A stretch of 64,000 nt of DNA. It comes from Planctomycetota bacterium (GTDB taxonomy: Bacteria; Planctomycetota; UBA1135; GCA-002686595). The stretch covers positions 160,525 to 224,524 of the forward strand of contig JACRIN010000066.1 in the NCBI GenBank assembly GCA_016220085.1, written 5' to 3'. The notes beneath the pieces were generated by a model. It did not search any database. It saw only the letters and a list, made by a program, of their open reading frames with translations, and was not told the origin of the DNA. Positions 19,041 to 27,331 of this stretch are shown here, piece by piece; the first letter of the stretch is position 1, and each line of letters begins with the position of its first letter. Position numbers and translations under genes: made by a program.

Positions 19041-19853
19041 TCACGCGAACGGGCCGGAGCCCGGTTCGCTCTCCGGCCGACCGCGCTCGCGCAGCTCGAC
19101 CGCGATCGGATCGGGCGAAAAGCGCGCGTCCGCCCGCCGCGGGTGCGGCACGAGCAGCCCCGGCGTTTCGGCGGCGACCAGGCGACGTACGTGGCCTTGG
19201 ATCCGCATCAATCGCGTCAACGGCGTCTCGCACACGCTCGAAAGGTCGAGCAGGTCGGCGGTGACCAGCTCCTCGGCGTTCTCGACGCCCGCGGCGCGCA
19301 GACGGGTGCACAACGCGGCGTCGAGGCCGTCGACCAACGCCGGGCGCAGCGGCGTCCACTGCGGACCGGACCGGTCGTCGGCTTCGCCGGAGCTCGCGCG
19401 GTCGCCGTCGCGGTCGCGAGCGCGATCGCGCTCGTCCGCGCGCTCGTCGTGCTCCGCGAACTCGTCGGCCCCGCAGTCGTCGGCGGTTTCCGCAGCAGCG
19501 TCCGCGGCGCGCCACGCGGCGAGCGCGCGTTCGATCGCCGGATCGCGCGAGCTCGCGAGCTCGTGCATCGCGCTCGACACCGACGGTGCGGTGATCGCGG
19601 CCGAGGCGGCCGCGGCCGACCGCTTCGATTCGACGGCGTCGGTCTCGCGGCTCTTGCCCGCGCGCGTCGTCAGCAACGCGGCCTCGCTTTGGAAACGCCG
19701 CGCTGCGACCGACGAGCTCTGCAGGATCGCCGCGAGCTCGTCGACCGACACGCGGTTCACGTCGGCGAGTTCGCCGCAGCCCGCTTCGCGCAGGCGTCGC
19801 AGCGTCGCGGGGCCGTCACCGTACAGGTTGCAGAGCAGCGCCAAGGCATCCAT
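19041..19853 (-). CDS. Helix-hairpin-helix-type protein
   Basis: LYGDGPATLRRLREAGCGELADVNRVSVDELAAIL and LVDGLDAALCTRLRAAGVENAEELVTADLLDLSSV. Confidence 0.65.
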   Translation of the reverse strand: MDALALLCNLYGDGPATLRRLREAGCGELADVNRVSVDELAAILQSSSVAARRFQSEAALLTTRAGKSRETDAVESKRSAAAASAAITAPSVSSAMHELASSRDPAIERALAAWRAADAAAETADDCGADEFAEHDERADERDRARDRDGDRASSGEADDRSGPQWTPLRPALVDGLDAALCTRLRAAGVENAEELVTADLLDLSSVCETPLTRLMRIQGHVRRLVAAETPGLLVPHPRRADARFSPDPIAVELRERGRPESEPGSGPFA

Positions 19854-19944
19854 GTCGTCCTCCGAACACGGGATCCGATTGCGGTCGGCGGCGGAAGCTT
19901 CGCCCCCGCGAGCCAGTTGCGATGATCACCCTCGTCGACGGCGA

Positions 19945-20760
19945 TCACAAGGGGGCTCGCACGCGAGACTTGGAAACGGGCGCATCCGAGAGATCGTGCC
20001 CCTCGACGAGGCGAAGCACGAGCAGCTCCTCGGCGAGCGAGGCGAAATCGTCCGCCGCGCCCGACCGCGGCGCCAAGAACGGGATCGGAGTGCCGCGGGC
20101 AGCGCTCTCGCGGAGCTTGACGCTCTCGCGGATGACCGTGTCGAACATGTCGCGGCCGAACCGCGCGTGCATCGCGAGCAGGAGCTCGCGCCCACACTTG
20201 GTCCGCCGGTCGAACAGCGTGCCGAGCACCCGCGTGTCGAATCGCGAGCCCTGGGCGCGCGCGGTGCTCTCGAAGATGCGCCTCGCGCGCACCGCGCCTT
20301 GCAGCGCGAACGCGCCGGTCTCGACGACCAGGATCGCGACCGACGAAGCGCGCAGCGCGTTCGCGGAGAGCACACCGTCGGCGCGCGCCGGGCAATCGAG
20401 CAACGCCCAGTCGTACTCGCGCGCCACCGCGGTCAGCGCGTCGCGCAGCGTGTTCTCGGGCTTGAGCATGCGCGCGCTGGTCTCCTCGAACTCCGCGAGG
20501 TTCGACGCCGCGGGCAAGAGATCGACGCCGAAGCGCGTGCGCTGGATCACGCGTCGCACGGACTTCTGCGAGACCAGCACGTCGCGCAACGAGAGCCCCG
20601 CTTCGCCGTCGCACGACATCGCGAGCGTCGCGTGCGCCTGCGGATCGAGATCGACCAGCAGCACGCGCTGTCCCTTGCGCGCGAGCGCGGCGGCGAGATT
20701 GACCGCGACCGTGGTCTTGCCGCAGCCGCCTTTTTGGTTGATCAGCGAGAGGACGCGCAC
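19945..20760 (-). CDS. ParA family ATPase
   Basis: MRVLSLINQKGGCGKTTVAVNLAAALARKGQRVLLVDLDPQAHATLAM (deviant Walker A KGGCGKTT); LLDCPARADGV. Confidence 0.9.
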   Translation of the reverse strand: MRVLSLINQKGGCGKTTVAVNLAAALARKGQRVLLVDLDPQAHATLAMSCDGEAGLSLRDVLVSQKSVRRVIQRTRFGVDLLPAASNLAEFEETSARMLKPENTLRDALTAVAREYDWALLDCPARADGVLSANALRASSVAILVVETGAFALQGAVRARRIFESTARAQGSRFDTRVLGTLFDRRTKCGRELLLAMHARFGRDMFDTVIRESVKLRESAARGTPIPFLAPRSGAADDFASLAEELLVLRLVEGHDLSDAPVSKSRVRAPL

Positions 20761-20766
20761 GTGTGG

Positions 20767-21699
20767 CTAGCGCAGCGCCGCGCAAGCTTGGTCGTAGAAT
20801 GCGCTCGCTCCGGCGGCTTGGTCAAGCGCGCGCCACGCGGCGATCGGCTCCAACGCGCGCGCGGCCGCCGATTCGGGCCGACCGAGGACCAGCGGCTTGC
20901 GCTCGTCGACGCTCGCGCCTACGGCCTCGTCCGCAGGCACCCAACCAACGAGCTCGGGCACCGCGCCGAGGAACTTGCGGCACGCGCCCGAATAGCGCTC
21001 CCACGCGGATTCGGCGTGCGCGCGGCTCGGCACGCGGTTGATCACCAGCCCCGCGCGGACTTTCGGGTTCGCGGCGAGCGCGCGCTTGAAGAGCGCATAC
21101 GCATCGGAGAGCGCGGTCACCTCGTGACTGGTGACGATCAACAGCGTCGGCGCGACCGCGAGCTGCGCGAGCGTCGCATACGACAGGCCCGCGCCGTGAT
21201 CGACGATGATGCGGTCGAAGCGCGATTCGAGCGGTGCGAGCGCGCGGAAGAGCCGATCGAGTTCGCGGCGCGTCGCGGAGACGAGCTCGGTCCGCCCGAC
21301 GCCGCCCGAGAGCAGGAACACGCCTTCCGGCCCGGGCACGACCGCGTCGAGCGCTCCGGTGCGACCTTCGAGCACGCTGACGAGATCGTGGCGCGGCGCG
21401 AGCCCGAACAGCAGGTGATCGTTCGCGAAGCCGACGTCGAAGTCGATCAGCAGCACGCGCTCGCCCAACCGCGCGCGCAACACCGCGAGGTTGGTCGACA
21501 GGATGCTCTTGCCGACGCCGCCTTTGCCGCTCGCGACGCACACGACGCGTGCCCGGCGCGCGGCGACGCGCGCTTCTGCGGGCTGGGCCCACGATCGTCC
21601 GAAGAACAGGCGACCGATTCCCTCTCGACTCAATGCCTCGGCCATGCGAGTCCGGTCGCGCGCTACTCTCCTCGCGCGAAGGGAAGGAGTCAATTGCAT
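20767..21699 (-). CDS. MinD/FlhG-like P-loop ATPase
   Basis: VVCVASGKGGVGKSILSTNLAVLRARLGERVLLIDFDVGFANDHLLFGLAPRHDLVSVLEG...DRIIVDHGAGLS. Confidence 0.88.
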   Translation of the reverse strand: MQLTPSLRARRVARDRTRMAEALSREGIGRLFFGRSWAQPAEARVAARRARVVCVASGKGGVGKSILSTNLAVLRARLGERVLLIDFDVGFANDHLLFGLAPRHDLVSVLEGRTGALDAVVPGPEGVFLLSGGVGRTELVSATRRELDRLFRALAPLESRFDRIIVDHGAGLSYATLAQLAVAPTLLIVTSHEVTALSDAYALFKRALAANPKVRAGLVINRVPSRAHAESAWERYSGACRKFLGAVPELVGWVPADEAVGASVDERKPLVLGRPESAAARALEPIAAWRALDQAAGASAFYDQACAALR

Positions 21700-21723
21700 T
21701 GCGGCGACGATCCGCGGCCGCTC

Positions 21724-21890
21724 GGAGTCCGTGAGAGCACCGACGCGTCGGCTCGAGCGCGCGCCGGAGCGCGTTCCGCAAGGAGAAGCGACGACACGAC
21801 TCCGTGAGGACTTGGAGGCGCCTCGACGCGGCAGGGACGCCTCGACACGTCCGATAGCGGCGTGGGCGCTTCCCCGGTCGCGCGCTGCTC
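21724..21890. repeat. Interspersed intergenic element, copy B
   Basis: gagtccgtgagagcaccgacgcg...gagaagcgacgacacgactccgtgaggacttggaggcgcctcgacgcggc; alignable with 8169-8338. Confidence 0.75.
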
Positions 21891-21908
21891 ATCGCGGTGA
21901 GCAGCGCG
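21881..21908. terminator. Perfect 11-bp-arm hairpin downstream of pyruvate kinase
   Basis: cgcgctgctca-tcgcgg-tgagcagcgcg. Confidence 0.6.
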
Positions 21909-21980
21909 AGCCTCGAAAAGCTGCCCGCGCAGTCCGCAGGAGAATGCGGGCGCGGCGCGAGCGCTTGCGGAAGTCGTAGC

Positions 21981-23450
21981 TCAGTGCAGGCGCGTGACTT
22001 CGCCGATGCGGTGGAGCTTCATCACGTTGGTCGAGCGCGAGACTCCGGGCGGCACGCCCGCGACGAAGATCACTTCCTCGCCAGGGAGCACCATGCCGCG
22101 CTCGAGCAACAACGCTTGGGCGCCGTGGAGCATGTCCTCGAGGCTCGTCCCCCGAGCGAAGGCCATCGGCCGGACGTGACTCAGCACCGTCATGCCGTTG
22201 AGCGTCCGCTCGTTCGGCGTCAGCGCGACGATCTCGGCCGCCGTCCGATAACGAGAGAGGAGCCGGACCGAGTTGCCGGTCTCCGTGAAGCAGACGATCT
22301 TCTGGATGTCGAGCGCTTCGGCGGCCTGCGCGGCGGCGAGCGCGGTCGCGTTCGAGAACGTCGGCTCGTTCTCGCGGAAGGACACGCGCGGGAGCTCGCG
22401 ATAGCGCAGCGACGTCTCGACCGCGCGCGCGATCCGCGACATCGCTTGGACCGCCTCGACCGGGTACTTCCCGACCGCGGTCTCGGCGGAGAGCATCACG
22501 GCGTCGGTGCCGTCGAGCACCGCGTTGGCGACGTCGGTGACCTCGGCGCGCGTCGGGCGGCTGTGCTCGATCATCGACTCGAGCATCTCGGTCGCGGTGA
22601 TCGTGAACTTCCCGGCCTTGAGCGACTCCTGGATGATCGACTTCTGCACCAGCGGCAGCTGCTCCAGGTTGATCTCCACGCCGAGGTCGCCACGCGCGAC
22701 CATCACGCCGTCGGTGGCCTCGAGGATCGTCTTCAAGTTCTTGAGCGCGGCGAGGCGCTCGATCTTGGCGACCATCAGGATGCCCGGCGCGGCGTCGCGG
22801 ATGCGCTCGATCTCGGCCTTCTGCGAGACGAACGAGAGCCCGAGCATGTCGATGCCGAGCTCGCGCGCGAGCTGGATGTGCTCGCGATCCTGCTCGGTCG
22901 GGAAGTCGAGCTGCAGCGCCGAATCCGGCAGGTGCACGCCCTTGCGGTCGCTGATCTCGCCGGGCCGACGGACGCGCGCGATCACGTTCGAGCCGAGCAC
23001 CGAGTGCACGACGAGCTCGACCGCGGCGTCGCAGAGCAGCACGCGATGGCCGGGCTGCACCGCAGCGAGGAAACCCGGGATGTTGAACGGGATCGAGCCC
23101 GACGCGGCGGTCTCGCCCTCGGCGAGCCGGACCTCTTCGTTCAGCTCGAGCGTCCGCGGACCGTCGACCAGACGGCCGAGCCGCAGCTTCGGCCCTTGGA
23201 GGTCCGCGAGGATGCCGACCGGCACGCGGCGCTCGGCGGCGGCGGCGCGGATCAGCGCGACGCGGCGGCGGTGATCGGCTTCGCCGCCGTGGCTGAAGTT
23301 GACACGCGCGACCGACATGCCGGCGTCGAGCAACTCGGCGATCCGGCCCTCGGAGGCGGGACCGATCGTCGCGACGATCTTGGTCGCGGCGCGGGTGTCG
23401 TCGGAGCGAGAGGACTGGGCGAGGGTCTGGAGGAGCGCTTCGGGGGTCAT
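21981..23450 (-). CDS. pyk: Pyruvate kinase
   Basis: TKIVATIGPASEGRIAELLDAGMSVARVNFSHGG...GVMVARGDLGVEINLEQLPLVQKSII...DGTDAVMLSAETAVGKYPVEAVQAM. Confidence 0.97.
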   Translation of the reverse strand: MTPEALLQTLAQSSRSDDTRAATKIVATIGPASEGRIAELLDAGMSVARVNFSHGGEADHRRRVALIRAAAAERRVPVGILADLQGPKLRLGRLVDGPRTLELNEEVRLAEGETAASGSIPFNIPGFLAAVQPGHRVLLCDAAVELVVHSVLGSNVIARVRRPGEISDRKGVHLPDSALQLDFPTEQDREHIQLARELGIDMLGLSFVSQKAEIERIRDAAPGILMVAKIERLAALKNLKTILEATDGVMVARGDLGVEINLEQLPLVQKSIIQESLKAGKFTITATEMLESMIEHSRPTRAEVTDVANAVLDGTDAVMLSAETAVGKYPVEAVQAMSRIARAVETSLRYRELPRVSFRENEPTFSNATALAAAQAAEALDIQKIVCFTETGNSVRLLSRYRTAAEIVALTPNERTLNGMTVLSHVRPMAFARGTSLEDMLHGAQALLLERGMVLPGEEVIFVAGVPPGVSRSTNVMKLHRIGEVTRLH

Positions 23451-23961
23451 GGAGAGGGCGCGCGGGCATCTCGATCGCGAAAGACCGCGCGAGCGACGCG
23501 AAGCGCCCCTGAATAATCGTTCGCGGCCCGAATTGCCAATGTCGGCGTGCTCACGCGCGTCGCCTGAGGCGCGCAGGGCGCTCGCGCTCGAGAAGAATTC
23601 GAAAAGAAAAGGGCGTCGCGCGACGAGCGGGTTCGATCGCGAGCATCCGCCCGCGCGGGCGTCGCTCTGCATGCGGCCGCACGGGCTGCGCACGGCAACA
23701 CGGGTCGCGCCGAGCACACGGGTCGCGCCGAGCGAATGCCGGGCCCTCGGAGCGCGAAGAGGGTTCGGCGCTCGCCTGCGGCTCCTGATGGAATGATCCG
23801 GGAGGACCAGACCGCGCGCAGGGCGAGCGTCGAAGACCCTCGCCTGAGACGGAGGAGCCCCGCGCTGGGTTCGGTCGAAACGCCCGGATTCGCGGCGAAA
23901 CGCCGCGCGCACGGCGCGGACGCGTCCGCCCGGAACGTGCGCTTTCGAGCGCTTTGCGGAA

Positions 23962-26451
23962 CTACTTGCGACCGCCGACGCGCGTGTCGAAGCGCGGCCC
24001 GACCAACTTCCAGTACACGTCGGCGCCCGTGCCACGGCGGGTGTCGGTCCACACCGAGACGAAGCCGTCGCCGAACGCGGCGACCTTGGCGTGCGTGTGG
24101 GAGCGCATGAACTCCTCCGGCCGCTCGCAGAGCTGCAAGGGCGGGCCGAGCTTCTTCAGGTCCGCCGAGAACCGCCGCACGTTGACGTAATCCCAGAGCG
24201 AGATGTCGTCCTCCCACACGAGCGCGATCGAGCCGTCGCCGAGCCGCGCGATCTCCGGATAATCCTGCTCGTTGGCGCGCGCGGAAACCGCGTGCGGCTG
24301 CGAGCGAGGCTTGCCGTCGGAATCGAACCCGCGCGCGAACACGTCGCGGGTGCGCGTCTCGCCGGTGACCCAGATCATCACGAAGCCGCCGTCGTCGAGC
24401 GGTGCGATCGCCGGGTCCCAGTCGGAGCCTTGGAACATCGTGTCGAAGGAGAGTTCGCGCTCCGCCAACTTCAGTCCGCTGCCGAGCACCCGCGCGCGCA
24501 ATCGCCGACCGACGCCGGCGATCGCCACGTCCCACGCGACCGCGCACGCTCGCTTCTCGCGCTCGCGCGGCGTCACGTCGAGGCGACAAGCGGTGACGTT
24601 GCCCGCGCTCTTGTCGGTGGTGAGCACCTCGATCTTGCCCAGCGGCAAGCACGCGAAGTCGACGCGCCGCGCCGCCACGCCGCCTTCCGCGCGCCGCCAG
24701 ACGAGCACGTAGCCGTCCTCCGCGGTCACCAACGCGAGCGTGCCGACGTCCTTCGAGCACGCGTCGATGCGCACCGCAGCCGCGAGCGGTTTCACCTCGG
24801 CGCTGAAACCCTGGACGAACACCGCGGCGCCGCCCGAGCTCGTGTCGACCCACGCGACCGCGAAACGCGAGTCCTTGGTCATCGCGACGGCGGGCTGGCC
24901 GCCGCTGATCGACTCCGTCGGAACCGCTTCGCCCGGCACGCGCACCGGCACGGGGAACTCCGGGCTCGCGAAGCCGTGCTCGGCGTCGAGCACGCGCACC
25001 CAGATCTCGTTCTCGCCGTTCCGTCGGTCCATCCACGCCGCGACCGCGCGGTCTTCGCCGTTCGAGGCGACGTCCGGGCCGGTCTGGTTCGACGTTCCGC
25101 GGTCGTGCGTCAGGTCCTCGGGCTTGCCGAGCTTCCCCCCGGCCTCGATCGTGCGCGCGACGAGCACCTGATCGCCGCCGCGACGCTCGCGCCACGCGAC
25201 CAGGCCGACCGCTCCCGCTGCCGCGATCCGGACGTTGCCGAGCATCTCGCCGGTTTCCGAGCGCAGCGCGATCGGCTGCGGCGCCTCGGCGACCCCGGCG
25301 CCCGGCTCGAACGGCACGAGCGCGAGCTGATGACCGCCCGCTCGCGCCGGCTCGCGCCCGCCGTCGCGCCCACCGGCACCCAGCGGCGCGGGCCCGAGCA
25401 GGACGAGCAGGCCGAAGTCGGCGACCGCGACATCGACCACGTCGCGGTCGGCGAACGCGTTCACTTCGCGATCGACCTTGCCCGCGTTGTCCGCGTGGCG
25501 CAGGACGCGTTTGCCCTCCGCCTCGACGAAGATCCACCAACCGCCCTGGCGATCGCTGTGGAGCTCGAGCGGCTTGCCCGCGCCGAGCGCGCCGCGCGAC
25601 TCGCGGCCTCGCGCGGGACGCACCGAGCACTCGATGCCCGCCTGGGTCCCCCACGCGACCAGCAGCGTTCCGTCGAGTGCCGCGCCGATCACCGGTCGCG
25701 CGGTCGCGGGCGCTTCGGCGCGAGAGAGTTCGATCGGCTGCTCGACCGTCGGACCGGTCGCGCGGATCACTTGGAGCATCGCGCGGTTCGCGGCGAGCCA
25801 CACGCAAACGCCGCTGCCGTCGGGGAGCACGGCGACCGAGGGCATCACGAGCTCCGCGCCGGCGCCGCGGCTGCCGCCCGCCGGAAACTCGACGCCCATC
25901 GGCAGGTGCGCCGGCGAGGTCTTGCCGCTCGCGTCGAAAAGGCGCGTGAAGTAGAGGCCATTCGGCATCGACTTCTCGCGCCACGACACGACACCGGCGC
26001 CGGAACCGTTGACCGAGATCGAGGGATCGAGCTCGCGACTCGCGCGCGCCGCGCTGTACGTCGGCCGCTCGGCCTCCTTGGTTTTGCCGTCGGCGCCGAC
26101 GCGCGCGAAGTAGAGGCCCATGTTGCCGTCGCGGTGGTCCTGCCACACCGCGGCAAAGCCCCCACCGGGCGCGCCGGCGAGGTCGAGCAGCTCGCGCGGC
26201 GCGGTGCCCATCGTGTCCTCGTGCAGCGGTGCGTCGGCGCGGATCACCGCCTGGACCAACGGGTACTCGGTGCCGAGGACGCCTTGCTCCTGCGGAACCG
26301 CGTCGCTGCCGAGCACCTTGCCTTCCTCGGCCTTGGCGTCGCCTTGGGCCTCCTTGCGGCCTTTCTGCACCCACGGGTGCGGCGACGCGGAGGCGTCGAC
26401 GGGAGAGCGAAGGGCGAACAGCACGAGTGCGGCGAGTGCGTAGAGCTTCAT
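23962..26451 (-). CDS. Large secreted hypothetical protein with repeated W-rich (propeller-like) motifs
   Basis: MKLYALAALVLFALRSPVDASA signal peptide; repeated GFAAVWQDHRDGN, VGLVAWRERRGGD, RAVAAWMDRRNGEN, FAVAWVDTSSGG motifs. Confidence 0.75.
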   Translation of the reverse strand: MKLYALAALVLFALRSPVDASASPHPWVQKGRKEAQGDAKAEEGKVLGSDAVPQEQGVLGTEYPLVQAVIRADAPLHEDTMGTAPRELLDLAGAPGGGFAAVWQDHRDGNMGLYFARVGADGKTKEAERPTYSAARASRELDPSISVNGSGAGVVSWREKSMPNGLYFTRLFDASGKTSPAHLPMGVEFPAGGSRGAGAELVMPSVAVLPDGSGVCVWLAANRAMLQVIRATGPTVEQPIELSRAEAPATARPVIGAALDGTLLVAWGTQAGIECSVRPARGRESRGALGAGKPLELHSDRQGGWWIFVEAEGKRVLRHADNAGKVDREVNAFADRDVVDVAVADFGLLVLLGPAPLGAGGRDGGREPARAGGHQLALVPFEPGAGVAEAPQPIALRSETGEMLGNVRIAAAGAVGLVAWRERRGGDQVLVARTIEAGGKLGKPEDLTHDRGTSNQTGPDVASNGEDRAVAAWMDRRNGENEIWVRVLDAEHGFASPEFPVPVRVPGEAVPTESISGGQPAVAMTKDSRFAVAWVDTSSGGAAVFVQGFSAEVKPLAAAVRIDACSKDVGTLALVTAEDGYVLVWRRAEGGVAARRVDFACLPLGKIEVLTTDKSAGNVTACRLDVTPREREKRACAVAWDVAIAGVGRRLRARVLGSGLKLAERELSFDTMFQGSDWDPAIAPLDDGGFVMIWVTGETRTRDVFARGFDSDGKPRSQPHAVSARANEQDYPEIARLGDGSIALVWEDDISLWDYVNVRRFSADLKKLGPPLQLCERPEEFMRSHTHAKVAAFGDGFVSVWTDTRRGTGADVYWKLVGPRFDTRVGGRK

Positions 26452-26613
26452 GGAGGTCCGCATGGTTGGCGCGGGGCGCGTCGACGTCACGACGACGCCG
26501 AGGAAAAGCGGAAAGATTCTTCCCGGGTCACCACGCCAAGGTCTCGCGATCGGTGGTATTCCTGATGTACCGCTCGCGTTCTGCACCTTGGTCTCTTGCC
26601 CCGCACCTTGACG

Positions 26614-26718
26614 ATGCAACCCCATACCGCTCTTCGGAGCTCGGGTACTTCCCAGGCGTTCGTCTCCGTCGTGATCACGGTCCTCGTGGCGGTGTTGCTC
26701 TGGTTGATGGTCGCCTAG
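26614..26718 (+). CDS. Candidate 34-aa single-pass membrane peptide
   Basis: MQPHTALRSSGTSQAFVSVVITVLVAVLLWLMVA*; below the ORF-track length cut-off. Confidence 0.3.
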   Translation: MQPHTALRSSGTSQAFVSVVITVLVAVLLWLMVA

Positions 26719-26777
26719 CGCCGCCGCGCGCGTGAGCCGCGAGAGCGAGTCCGAGCCGCGCGTCGCGCCCGGCTCGT

Positions 26778-26795
26778 GCCGAGCCCGTGCTCGGC
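26778..26795. terminator. Hairpin downstream of Rdx-family gene
   Basis: gccgagc-ccgt-gctcggc. Confidence 0.4.
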
Positions 26796-26810
26796 TTTGC
26801 GCGCGGCGAA

Positions 26811-27032
26811 TCACGCCCCGATCAGCTCGGGGATCTCGCGGTAAGCCGGAAAGCGTTTCGACGCCTTCTTCGAGAAGACGAGGTTGCCGTCGACACGGAC
26901 CTCGAAGGCGCCGCCGGTCGAACGGACGAGCTCGACCTCGACCTCGCCGAACGTGTCCTTCAGCTCGACCGCGAGCGCGTTCGCTTGCGCGAGGAACGGG
27001 CAACCGCCGCAGTACTCGATCGTCACTTTCAT
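26811..27032 (-). CDS. Rdx family (SelT/SelW/SelH-like) thioredoxin-fold protein, Cys form
   Basis: MKVTIEYCGGCPFLAQANALAVELKDTFGEVEVELVRSTGGAFEVRVDGNLVFSKKASKRFPAYREIPELIGA. Confidence 0.85.
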   Translation of the reverse strand: MKVTIEYCGGCPFLAQANALAVELKDTFGEVEVELVRSTGGAFEVRVDGNLVFSKKASKRFPAYREIPELIGA

Positions 27033-27331
27033 CGCCGTCGTGTGTCGGGGGATTCGTTGGAGTACGTGGAAGCGAGAGATCTTGGACGCCGGCAAGCTCA
27101 CCCGCAATCGTCGACCTGCGTAGCCGTGCGCGACCGGCGGCGAGGGCTCCGCACAGAACCGACCAAAGAGATCCGCGGTTCGTAGGAACCGCACCGGTCG
27201 GCGCCGCGTCTTGAGAGGGTCCGGCCGGTCCGCTCCAGGAGGCCCGCTCGGATTCCCACCGGGGTCGCGATCCCCATCAGGACCCCGCAAACGCTCGCGT
27301 CATCGAGACCCTCACCCTCCCAGCGAAACTC

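Noticed and set aside
23962-27003. 1013-aa extended version of the minus-strand secreted protein
   Set aside because: The extension reads through the Rdx gene on another frame; the signal peptide starts at 26451 (MKLYALAALVLFALRS).
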